Shown here: in pieces, positions 49,912 to 59,900 of the stretch
Numbering within the stretch: position 1 is the stretch's first letter
How the letters are laid out: the number at the start of each line of letters is the position of its first letter
Made by a program: the position numbers and the translations under genes
From: Ceratobasidium sp. AG-K
Taxonomy: Eukaryota > Basidiomycota > Agaricomycetes > Cantharellales > Ceratobasidiaceae
Reading direction: 5' to 3'
Assembly (NCBI GenBank): GCA_037039685.1
Contig: JAWNGF010000006.1
Coordinates: 558,001 to 622,000 of the forward strand
Length of the DNA stretch: 64,000 bases
The notes under the pieces: model-generated
The model's input: the letters and a program-made list of their open reading frames with translations, nothing else
Told to the model about the DNA's origin: nothing
The model's database searches: none

Positions 49912-51648
49912 CCCTCAAAAACCCTTGCTCGCTCCCCACATCTTCATCAACTCGGCAGAAGAATCACCTACTGGCATGGCATCAACAGCGGAAATTCATT
50001 CTTCCATTCAGAAGCAACTGCCAAGTGACGAATACACCCAGTCCATTTGGGCCTTCCTCAGCAATCGACCCGAGAAAGCACCCGCTACAGTTCAAAAGGA
50101 ATTCGAAGATTGGACAATTCGGAATAACATGCTGTATAGGAAGGGGCGGATCTATGTTCCCAACAACAACGAGACGAAACGACAAATCCTAGAGCTACAC
50201 CACGACAACAAGGCAGCCGGTCACATGGGACAAGCCAAGACTTTGGAATTAATCAAGCGGGAATATTGGTGGCCATCAATGAAGGCATTCATTAACAAAT
50301 ACGTGTCATCTTGTGATTTGTGCCAACGAAGCAAACCGATAAATCAGCGCCCCCTAGGAGAATTGCAACCTCTGGAACTTCCCTCTAAACCTTGGCAACA
50401 CATCTCGGTTGACATGATTGTCAAACTACCCCTATCAAGGAGCCTAGACTCCATTTTGGTCATTGTCGATACGCTCACTAAAATGGCACATTTCATCCCC
50501 TGTACCGAGAAGACCACGTCCCCAAAGCTAGCAGAACTCTTCATGGAACATTGTTGGAAGTTGCACGGTACTCCAGAGACTGTTGTATCAGATCGAGGCC
50601 CCACCTTCGCGTCAAAATTCATGAAGGAGCTCTATCAGGCCCTGAAGGTTAGACCCAGACTCTCCACAGCCTATCACCCTGAGACGGATGGCCAAACGGA
50701 ACGAATCAATCAGATGATAGAGGCCTTTTTGAGAACCTATGTGTCGTTCAGGCAGCATGACTGGGCTTCTCTGCTTCCCTTTGCCGAATTTGCTTACAAC
50801 AATTCCTTCCACTCAAGTATTGGCATGACCCCTTTCTTTGCCAACACGGCACGACATCCTTCCATAGATGGTACACCAGTGGAAGATGGCTCAGTTCCGG
50901 AAGCCTCGGCTCATGCTCAACGCATCCATGACAATCTGGAAGAAGCTAAGGCAAGCCTGACCTTGAGCAAGGAACAAGATAAGGAATACGCGGATCAACG
51001 GCGCTGTGGGGATCCTTTCATCATTGGAGATAAAGTTTGGCTCAGTCACGATCACATTCCTTCAAACCGGCCATCAATCAAACTCTCTCATAAGCGTTTG
51101 GGCCCCTTCACAATCTTGGAAGCAATCGGAAAAAACGCGTACAAACTGGAACTTCCTCCATCCATGACCATACACCCAGTAGTCAATGTATCTCGCCTTG
51201 CCAAGTACGAAGAAGATGAGATTGAGGGACGTGTTGTCAAACCACCACCATCAATTGAGACACCTGAAGGAGAAGAGGAATACGAGGTTGAAACCATTCA
51301 AAGTTCCAAAATAGAGAAAGGCATCCTGAAGTATCTTGTCAAATGGAAAGGCTACACAACGGAACACGATTCGTGGGAACCCTTGGGAAACCTTGGTAAC
51401 GCATCAGAACTCATTAGCGAATTCCACAGGGAACATCCAGAAGCCATCAAGGAAGTTCCCAAAGTTACGAGGAAGCGCCGCCATGAGGAAACAAAGGGTA
51501 ATTCGGCTGCCAAAGAAAAAGAGGAACAGCCCAGCCATTGTGCAAAGCGTATAAAAGAGGCAGCAGGAGTCCAAGTCCCTCATCAACAAGTTCTTACTTC
51601 GGTTCCTCTTGCGCTTAAACCACCTACTCGTACATCCACTTCGGCGCC

Positions 51649-52134
51649 ATGTCTTGCTTCGCCAACACCACTGTCCGCGTCTACAACGACGCCTTCACCT
51701 GCTCAGCCTCTTTCAAGAGGTCCCTCACTTGCGTCAACCTCGAGGAAGGATTGTACTGGCACGACGGACTCCGCCAGTCATTCTACTTCATCACTTCTGC
51801 ACGCTATGAGCGCTCTCGCCCCCGCCGCTCCTTCTGCGGTATGCCCCTCGTCCGCTGGCGCAACTGGCTGGCCCACGACATGGCCGACATCCACGATCAC
51901 GTCGAGATCGTCAACGCCTACCGCAAAGCCAGGGCACGGGCATGCACCGAATACATCGACCTCACCGAGGAGGAGCCCAATCAGCAGGACGCCATTGTCG
52001 ACTTGACGGATGAGGAGGAGGATTATGGGGTCTGGAAAGGGGTTGGGTCAGCAGAGGACCCATTGGTGCTGGACGATGGGGAGGAGTTTGTCTTGGTTTC
52101 CCCTGTTTCTTCTGATGTCGATGCCCCGGCCTAA
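51649..52134 (+). CDS. Element 2 ORF3, acidic protein with two SIM-like motifs
   Basis: 161 codons in the -1 frame relative to pol, overlapping the Pol tail, from an ATG at 51649. The N-terminal 110 residues are a compact folded-looking region (YWHDGLRQSFYFITSARYE; GMPLVRWRNWL; ADIHDHVEIVNAYRKAR). The acidic C-terminus has EYIDLTEEE and AIVDLTDEEED, both of the form V/I-x-D-L-T plus acids, typical of SUMO-interacting motifs such as those of PIAS proteins. It ends VLDDGEEFVLV. The element 1 copy conserves the same protein frame despite heavy DNA decay, so ORF3 and not the overlapping Pol tail was the selected frame. I know no named retroelement family for it. How it is translated (own start, internal frameshift or re-initiation) is open. 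Confidence 0.7.
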   Translation: MSCFANTTVRVYNDAFTCSASFKRSLTCVNLEEGLYWHDGLRQSFYFITSARYERSRPRRSFCGMPLVRWRNWLAHDMADIHDHVEIVNAYRKARARACTEYIDLTEEEPNQQDAIVDLTDEEEDYGVWKGVGSAEDPLVLDDGEEFVLVSPVSSDVDAPA

Positions 52135-52147
52135 AAGGGGGGGTAGT
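52131..52147 (+). promoter_or_regulatory. 3' polypurine tract of element 2
   Basis: CTAAAAGGGGGGGTAG directly before the LTR at 52147; the plus-strand primer site. Element 1 has CTAGAAGGGGGGGTAG at 55976-55991 before its 3' LTR. Confidence 0.8.
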
Positions 52148-52572
52148 GTCACGACCTTTTCCTTTTCTCTCTTCTGTGTTCTGTTTGGCTCGTGTTTGGT
52201 CTCGTTCTCCTCGCCTTGGCGCATATAGTCGCCTTTATGTAAGCCATGACCGCGGGACATGCCTGCCTGGCTAGTCCCAGTTTTCCCTTGGCGCCCATGG
52301 ACTTATCACGTTCCCTTTGTTCTGTCCTCGCTTCCCTCGGACTCTTGCCTTTTCTCCTTTTTGTCTTCCCTTGTCGCCTGCTCTCTATTGTACATAGCCA
52401 CAGTAGTTAGTATATATACCAGCGACACAAGTCTTGCCCCCACAAGACTTGTTCTCTTGTTGTTTTCCCCTCACACAATCGCGTGACTCACTTAGGCCTT
52501 AGTTGCCGCCCCAACCCCCATCATCACTACCTGTGGAGTCTCGGCCTCCAAGGTTCGGCTAGGGTTGTGACA
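52147..52572 (+). repeat. LTR d (3' LTR of element 2), 426 bp
   Basis: Same ends and length as LTR b, with one visible base difference. Followed by the ATATT target duplication and then the continuation of element 1 pol. Confidence 0.93.
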
Positions 52573-52577
52573 ATATT

Positions 52578-55519
52578 GACGGCGTTCCCCAATCACCAAG
52601 ACTGTGCATGGACTACAGGTACTTAAACAGGTGGACAAAGAAAAACCATTACCCACTTCCAAGGACTGATGATCTCATCAAACAAGTCAAAGGAGCCAAG
52701 AACTTCACCAAATTGGATCTAAAATCTGGTTACAACCTGGTCAGGGTTGCTGAAGAAGACATATACAAAATGGTGTTTTGAACAAAATACAGCCTTTATG
52801 AAACCAAGGTCATGCCATTTGGTCTGACCAATGCACCGGCAACCTTCCAGAACATGATGGACGCAGAATTCAGGGATATCAAGGGAGTCTATGTGGAAAT
52901 TTACATTGACAACATCTTGATCTTCTCCAAAAACCCAGAAGAACACCCCGCTCATGTCAAAGAAGTACTGCGTAGACTACAACGGATGGGCCTCTATTGC
53001 TCCCTCAAGAAATGTTCATTCCATGTGACAAGAGTGGACGATTTAGGCTTGTTAATTTTGGGAGAAACAGTTGAGATGCAGGAAGAAAAAGTGTCGGCAA
53101 TCAAAAAATGGCCAGTTCCAAGGAATGTTACCAATGTTCAAACCTTTCTGGGATTTGCAAACTTCTACAGGCGGTTCATCAAGGGTTATATGCACATTGC
53201 CAGACCCCTCAATGACCTCACTATGAAAGGGAAACCTTGGGAATGGAATGCAGAAACACAGGCTAGCTTCAAAGGAATGATCCAGGAATTTCTACAAGCA
53301 ACCATCCTGTTACAACTGGATCAAGAAAAAGGGTTCATCATTGAATGTGACACATCAGACAAAGCCACAGGAGTGGTCCTTAGTCAATATGGAACAGATA
53401 GCAAACTGCATCCTGTCGCTTTCATGTCCAAGAGCCTGTCACCAGCAGAGCAAAACTACAATATTTTTGATAAGGAACTCCTGGCAATTATCAAGGCTTT
53501 CAAGGAATGGCGTCATCTATTGGAAGGAACAGAAATTCCGGTTCTACTTATCACCAATCATAAGAATCTAGAGTATTTCATGACCTCCAAAGTCCTCACC
53601 AAGCGTCAAAACAGATGGGCGGTCTTCCTGTCAGAATTCAATTTCCAGATCAAATATCAGGCTGGCAGACTCAATGGAAAAGCTGATGCACTCAGTCGGC
53701 GGAGCATCCACAATCTAGAAGGGGGGGTAGTCCCTCAAAAACCCCTACTTGCACCTCACATCTTCATCAATTCAGCCAAAGAAACATCTACTGGCATAGC
53801 ATCAACGGCAGAGATTCACACTTCCATTCAAAATCAGCTGCCAAGTGACGAATACACCCAGTCCATTCGGGCGTTCCTCAGCAATCAACCCAAGAAAGCA
53901 CCTGCCATGGTCCAGAAGGAATTTGAGGATTGGAAGATCCAAAACAACTTGCCATACAGGAAAGGACGGGTCTATGTCCCTAGCAACAACAAGCTCAAGC
54001 AACAAATCTTGGAACTCCATCATGACAACAAGGCAGCCAGTCACATGGGGCAAGCAAAGACTTTGGAACTGATCAAGCGGGAATACTGGTGGCCATCAAC
54101 GAAGGTGTTTATCAACAAATATGTGTCATCCTGCAACTTGTGCCAATGAAGCAAACCAATCAACCAGCGCCCCCTAGGAGAATTGCAACCACTCAAGCTC
54201 CCCTCTAAACCCTGGCAACACTTTTTGGTTGATATGATTGTCAAACTACCCCTATCAAGAGGCCTAGACTCTATTCTGGTTATTGTCAACACACTCACAA
54301 AAATGGCACACTTCATTCCCTGTACCAAGAAGATCTCATCCCCCAAGTTAGCAGAATTGTTCATGGAACACTGTTGGAAGCTACATGGTACCCCGGAAAC
54401 AGTCATGTCAGACCAAGGCCCCACCTTTGTATCAAGATTCATGAGAGAACTCTATCAGGCTTTGAAGATTAGACCCAGACTCTCTACTGCTTATCACCCT
54501 GAGACGGATTGCCAGACAGAACAAATCAACCAAATGGTAGAGGCCTTTCTGCGGACCTACGTATCCTTTAGACAGCATGATTGGGCTTCTTTGCTTCTTT
54601 TTGCCAAATTTGCGTATAACAATTCCTTCCACTCTAGCATCAGCATGACCCTTTCTTTGCCAACTTGGCTTGTCACCCCTCCATTGATGGCACACCATTG
54701 GAAGATAGTTCAGTTCCAGAAGCCTTGGCTCACGCCCAGCACATCCACAACAACCTGGAAGAAGCCAAAGCAAGCCTGATCCTGAGTAAAGAATGGGACA
54801 AGGAATATGCGGACCAACGGCATCTAGAGGATCCCTTCATCATTGGGGACAAAGTTTGGCTTAGTCATGATCACATCTCTTTGAATCAACCATCAATCAA
54901 ACTTTCTCACAAGCGTCTGGGTCCTTTCACAATCTTGGAAGCAGTTGGAAGGAATGCGTACAAACTGGAACTTCCACCATCCATGACCATGCATCCAGTA
55001 GTCAACATATCCCGCCTTGCCAAGTATGAAGAAGACAAGATTGAGGGACGTGTTATTGAACCACCACCACCCATTGAGACCCCTGAGGGTGAGGAAGAAT
55101 ATGAGGTTGAACAGATCCTGTCCTCCAAGGTGGAAAGAGGAATCCTCAAGTACTACGTCAAATGGAAGGGCTACACGTCAGAACATGATTCCTGGGAACC
55201 GGTGGAGAACCTTAGCAACGCATCAGAACTCATTAGCAAGTTCCACAGGGAACATCCAGAAGCCATCAAGGAAATCCCCAAGGTTACAAGGAAGCGTTGC
55301 CATGAGGACACAACGGACAATTCAGCTGCCAAAGAAAAGGAAGAACAGCCCATTCGGCATTCCAAATGTATTAAAGAAGCAGTCGGAATCCAAGCTCCCC
55401 ATCACAAAGATTTTACTTCCCTCTCCTGTGCGCTTAACACATCCACCCCTTGTACTCACACTCCTGCACCATGCCTGCCCCCGCCACTCCACCAACTTGT
55501 TCATGGTCTGTGTCTATGA
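52578..55519 (+). pseudogene. Element 1 pol, 3' part (RT, RNase H, integrase, chromodomain)
   Basis: Continues RT from the point cut by element 2. Visible damage: TGA at about 52779-52781 (Arg in element 2); the RT catalytic motif reads YIDN instead of YIDD (52902-52913); TGA at 54147-54149 after CNLCQ (CGA in element 2); and a one-base deletion in a C run near 54650 between the DDE core and the C-terminal integrase. In the DDE glutamate region ETDCQTEQINQ, the Gly of element 2 has become Cys. The chromodomain reads KYYVKWKGYTSEHDSWEP. This part cannot encode an active enzyme. Confidence 0.88.
53715..53731 (+). promoter_or_regulatory. Candidate central polypurine tract (element 1)
   Basis: CTAGAAGGGGGGGTAGT, identical over 17 bases to the tract at 55976-55992 before the element 1 3' LTR. 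It is in frame in pol (LEGGVV). Confidence 0.5.
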
Positions 55520-55967
55520 CAACCTCTATACCTGCTCCTTGTCCTTCAAGTGGACGCTTGAACCCACCTGCGACGAGGGCCGTTATTGGCACTCAGGCCT
55601 CCAGCAGGCCTTCTACTTCATTGTCTCTGGCCAATATTGGTCAACTCATGCCCCCCGCTCCTTTGTGGGCAAGCCCCTTGTGCACTGGTGCAACTGGATT
55701 GCCCTCAACGCCCAAGACATCCACAATGCAGTCCGCATCATGGACGCCTTGCACAAGGCCCGTCTTGGCCACCCATTTGATGTCATTGACCTCACCCAGG
55801 ACAACAAATGTGCCGAGCCCATCATTGACTTGACAGACAAGGAGGATTGCGGTTTGTGGAAGGGAAATGGGACGGCTGAGGACTCATTTGTGTTGGATGA
55901 TGGGGCGGAGTTTGTGCTTGTGACCTGCAACCCTTCTGATATGTTTGTTTTGTCCTTTACCAAGTAG
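55471..55967 (+). pseudogene. Element 1 ORF3 copy
   Basis: The conserved frame reads VCVYDNLYTCS, YWHSGLQQAFYFIVSGQYW, GKPLVHWCNWIA, DVIDLTQD, PIIDLTDKED and FVLDDGAEFVLV, matching element 2 ORF3 along its length. The two SIM-like cores are kept (VIDLT, IIDLT). The ATG at 55471 is out of this frame because of an indel in the first few codons, so it is marked broken. The frame is open from further upstream to the stop at 55965-55967. Confidence 0.65.
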
Positions 55968-55991
55968 GCCCCGACCTAGAAGGGGGGGTAG

Positions 55992-56413
55992 TGTCACGAC
56001 CTTTTCTGTGCCTTGTTTGTTGCTCTGTTTGGTCTCGTTCTGCTCACCTTGGCGCATTTAGTCGCTATTATGTAAGCCATGACTGCGGGACATGCTTGCC
56101 TGGCTAGCTTCACTCACTCCTTGTCCTCAAGGGACTCATCACGCCTCCTTTGTTCTGTCCTTGCTTCTCTCGGACTCCTGCTTTCTCCCCTTTGTTGCAT
56201 ACTCCCTATTGTACATAGCCGCAGTAGATAGTATATATACCAGCGACACAAGTCTTGCTACCACAAGACTTGTTCTCTTGTTGTTTTCCCATCACTCACC
56301 ACGTGACTCACTTAGGCCTTAGTTGCCATCCATTCGACCTTTGCCGTTGTCCCAACCCCCGTCCTCACTGCCTGTGGAGTCTTGGCCTCCAAGGTTTGGT
56401 TAGGGTTGTGACA
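55992..56413 (+). repeat. LTR e (3' LTR of element 1), 422 bp
   Basis: TGTCACGACC...GGTTGTGACA. More like LTR a (both have the ttgtttgttgctctg stretch) than like b, c and d, which supports a and e as one pair. Confidence 0.9.
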
Positions 56414-56630
56414 CCTTACTAGATTGGTTTGCAGGGGTCCATATGACACTCACTTATTGAGTATCTAAGTGCATGGTCAAGCTTACACACCACATCATAC
56501 ATGTAATCAATGTAAGCGCAGGCAACTTTCCCTGATGTTGTGATACAGACAAAGTATATTCTATACTTTAGGATATATTTACACTGAACCATAACAGTTT
56601 AAGTACTCTCTTGTGCATATACCCTATGTG

Positions 56631-56898
56631 TGTTGCAATATGCGCAGTGCCGGGCTAGATAATCGTGTATCTCAGCTCGTGCTACTTGAGAGTAGAGAAC
56701 TTGTATATATATACCTAGATAATCGTGTATCTACAGGTAATATAAGTAATAGAAAATGAAAAGAAACATCTAAACTATACCTCAGCTCGTGCTACTTGAG
56801 AGTAGAGAACTGAGGAAAACTTTCTCCGAAGCTCGAGACCATGTGGAACGCAATCACGTGATGCGCATATATCTACGTATAAGACTGTATATTCAACA
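56631..56898 (-). repeat. Copia LTR, left (3' LTR in element orientation)
   Basis: 268 bp, preceded by ATGTG. It contains two internal copies of the phrase CAGCTCGTGCTACTTGAGAG and two of TAGATAATCGTGTATCT. In element orientation it follows a purine-rich tract (GAGTGGGCG). Confidence 0.92.
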
Positions 56899-56936
56899 CG
56901 CCCACTCAGGATTAGACGAAAAATGAAAAGAAATTT

Positions 56937-59900
56937 TCAAAACATTCCCATCCCAGCAATGAAGCCGGGGAATTTGACGCGTCCGAGTGGTTTGGTAAGC
57001 GCATCGGCGACCTGTTGGTCGGTTGGAATAAATTTGAGATCGACCTCGCGAAGAGCGATCACTTCTCGAATGAAATGATGTTTGACTCGTATATGCTTCG
57101 TATTTTGATGATTTACGGGGTTTTTGGCCAATGCAATACTCGATTGATTGTCGGTAAGCAAGGTTGTCGGACCTTTGGACAAAAATCCGAGTTCATCAAG
57201 GAATTGACGAAGCCAAATCAATTGGCGGGCGGCGCTCGCAGCGGCGACGTATTCGGCCTCGGTACTTGATAAGGAAACTGTTGGTTGCTTACGGGATGAC
57301 CAAGCGACGCTCCCTCCGGCACGTTGGAAGATCCAGCCGGTAGTCGATCGGCTTGTATTCGGATCGCCAGCGTAGTCAGAGTCAACGTATCCGATCGGGT
57401 CGGACGATTTCGATCGTTCAAATACGATCCCGAGTGCCTTCGTGCCTTGTAGGTACCGCAAAACTCGCTTGAAAGCTGACCAATGCTCGTCGCCAGGATT
57501 AGCGGCGTGTTGGGCAAGCAAACCGGTCGCGAAAGCGATATCGGGACGGGTCGAAATCATCGCATACATGAGCGATCCGACACCACGCTGATAAAGCGTT
57601 CGATTGACAGTAGGAGCATCGAGTTTGGGCAGGTTTGGGGTCTCTGCCATTGGCGTGTCCCACGGTTTGGCCTCGGTCATGCTGAATCGAGCTAGTATAT
57701 CGCTAATATATCGCTTTTGACAAATCTTGAGTGTGCCAGCTTCGCGATTTCGCTCGATTTCGACACCAACAAATATGCGTGCCTCGCCTAGATCGACAAT
57801 ATCGAATGATTTGCGCATTTTCGACTTGATTTCCTCCAGAAATGAAAGAGGTTTACCAGCGAGTAGCATGTCGTCCACATGAGCTAAAATTATCGCCAAG
57901 TTATCGCCATCGCGTTGAATGAATACGGCGTGATTGCTTTCGGTCCGTGTGAATCCGATCGCCTCAAGAACCTCTTTAAGTCGAAGGTAAAACGCTCGGG
58001 CGGCTTGTTTCAGACCGTATAACGCCTTAACAAGTTGCCAGACATGATTGCCTTCGGCAAACCCCTCGGGTTGCTCCATATAGAGCTCCTCCTCGACAAC
58101 GCCATGCAGGAACGCAGTCTTGATGTCGAGTTGAAGTAACTCAAGGTCTTCACTCGCGACGATGCTGAAAAGCACCCTATATGCGTCCGATGCGGTTACT
58201 GGCGACGATATCTCGACATAATCGACACCTGGAGCCTGCAGGAATCCCTTGGCGACGAGTCTAGCCTTGTACTTGAGGATTTCGCCATCGACATCGCGCT
58301 TGTATGCATACACCCATCGACATTTGATAACTCGCTTGTGGCTCGGTCTATCGGCTGGTTTCCAAACTTTGTGCTCGGTAATCGACTTTATCTCCTCGAT
58401 CATCGCCTCGAGCCATAGATTGGCGTCTGGACGCGCCATCGCTTCGGCATAGGTGTCGGGGGGATGCTCAATTAGCGCATTCATGGCGCTCTCGGTCGTT
58501 GGCTTATCGGCTCGTGTGGCAGTCTTGTTCTGCACGCCCACTTCAGCTCCGTATCGTGTCGGCGGTCTCGTAACTCGACCTGATCGACGTGGAGGCTCGG
58601 GCTGAGTTACTGGCGGCTCTGGCACGACGGGGGAATCGCTTGCCGGCTCGATCTCGGGCTCGCTATTCGACTCTTCTGGCTCGGACTCGGACTCGGATTC
58701 TTGCTCGTTTACTGACTCTTGGCGCTCTGGCTCGGTTTCTGACTCGACGGCGACCTCAGGCATTGGCTCTTGGCGTTCTTGATCGCCCACTTGCTCTGGG
58801 AACTCGTCCTTGAAGTCCTCGATGATCACTCGCTGTCGGGTTTCGCCTCCTTCATCGAATACAACGTCGCGTGAGGTGATTACGCGACCAATCGGGCGCT
58901 GGATAAGCATGTGCGCCTTGCGACCTGGAGCGAATCCGAGGTAAGTGCATTCGAGCGATCTTGCCTGCAGCTTGGTACGTTGGCCATCGGGTACTCGAAC
59001 CCATGCCTTGCATCCAAAAGTTCGGATTCGGGAGACATCGGGTAACTTGCCCGTGAATACCTCGTCCGGGGTTTTGCCGTCAAGCGACCGTTTCGGCGTC
59101 ACATTCCAGATGTATGCGGCATGGACGATGGCAAACCCCCAGAACTTGTCGGGTAAGTCTGCATCTGCTCGCATTGTCCGTTGGCTGTCGTTTAATGTGC
59201 GAATCGCTCGCTCTGCAACGCCATTGCTGGCCGATGAGTCCGCCTCGGTCTTTTGGTGTTCGATTCCGTGCGACTTGAGCCACGCTTCGAATGCGTTCGA
59301 TGCGTATTCGCCTCCGCCATCGGTTCGTAAGTGCTTGATTCGCTTGCCCGTTTGATTCTCCGCTGACGCTTTTAGCTCTTTGAAGTGCATCGCGTATTCG
59401 TTCTTGTGCTTAAGTAAGTGCACGAACATTTTGCGGGACTTATCATCGATCGTGACGGCGAAGTACTGATAGCCTTGAATCGCTTGAACAGCGACAGGCC
59501 CGTGTAGGTCGCTATGGAGTAGCTCGAGTACGTCGGACGCTCAATTTGTTGACGTCGGAAACGGGGCACGAGTCTGTTTGCCCTTGAGGCACGGCTCGCA
59601 TTTCGATTGCGGCGGTAAGCGACTTCCTACAATATCCATTCCTTGAACGGCGCCTTTTCTGACCATATCCAGCACGTATTTGTAGTTTATGTGGCCTAGG
59701 CGGTGATGCCAGGTATGTAGGTCGGCTCGAGCGATGTGACTGGCGGTATATGCGATGAACTCGTTTGCTTCTAGGTCGTCCTTATCGTTCAGGCCCTCCG
59801 GCTCGACAGTGGCAAGGTGAGCGGTCGGTTCGGCATGTTTAACTCGCGCATTTAGTCGGTAAAGCTTGACACCTAACTCGCGTGCATAGCCGATCTCGGG

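Larger units (their letters stand above)
47593..52006 (+). pseudogene. pol: Element 2 Pol: protease, RT, RNase H, integrase, chromodomain (interrupted)
   Basis: Protease: MIDSGASGNFI. Reverse transcriptase: LDLKSGYNLVRV and the catalytic YIDD (48652-48663). RNase H: FDKELLAIIKAFKEWRHLLEG and a DHKNLEYF segment. Integrase: an HHCC zinc motif (HHDNKAAGHMG... CDLCQR), then the DDE triad in VDMIVKLP, SDRGPTF and ETDGQTERINQ. Chromodomain: KYLVKWKGYTTEHDSWEP. The frame is split at 49057 by the reversed solo LTR c; deleting LTR c plus one target duplication restores the RT reading. A single TGA at 49877-49879 (element 1 has CGG Arg there) follows RNase H. The last 120 or so codons in the pol frame are low-complexity Ser/Thr/Pro and overlap ORF3, so the functional Pol end is probably near 51600. 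Confidence 0.88.
45032..52572 (+). mobile_element. Element 2: young Ty3-type chromovirus nested in element 1
   Basis: Complete element of 7.5 kb with 426-bp LTRs (45032-45457; 52147-52572). The LTRs differ at one base that I can find (caattgcg versus caatcgcg, a CpG-type change). The target duplication ATATT is at 45027-45031 and 52573-52577. Order: LTR, PBS, gag, pol (protease, RT, RNase H, integrase, chromodomain), ORF3, PPT, LTR, which places it among chromoviruses. Two later lesions inactivate it: a reversed solo LTR in RT (49058-49482) and a TGA at 49877-49879 between RNase H and integrase. Confidence 0.93.
41723..56413 (+). mobile_element. Element 1: old Ty3-type chromovirus, split by element 2
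   Basis: Outer LTRs at 41723-42143 and 55992-56413 bound a full gag-pol-ORF3 body in the same order as element 2. The body is cut at 45031/52578, where element 2 sits (5-bp target duplication ATATT on both sides). Coding frames carry several CGA-to-TGA stops (for example before 42837, 44844, 52781 and 54147) and single-base deletions (near 54650). CG dinucleotides are strongly reduced compared with element 2. The bases flanking the outer LTRs (AAAGG and CCTTA) do not match, so its own target duplication is lost or it is a recombinant. It is no longer autonomous. Confidence 0.88.

Noticed and set aside
51600..52006. Pol C-terminal Ser/Thr/Pro tail as a functional domain
   Set aside because: Low complexity and not conserved between elements 1 and 2, whereas the overlapping ORF3 frame is; it is probably a shadow of ORF3.
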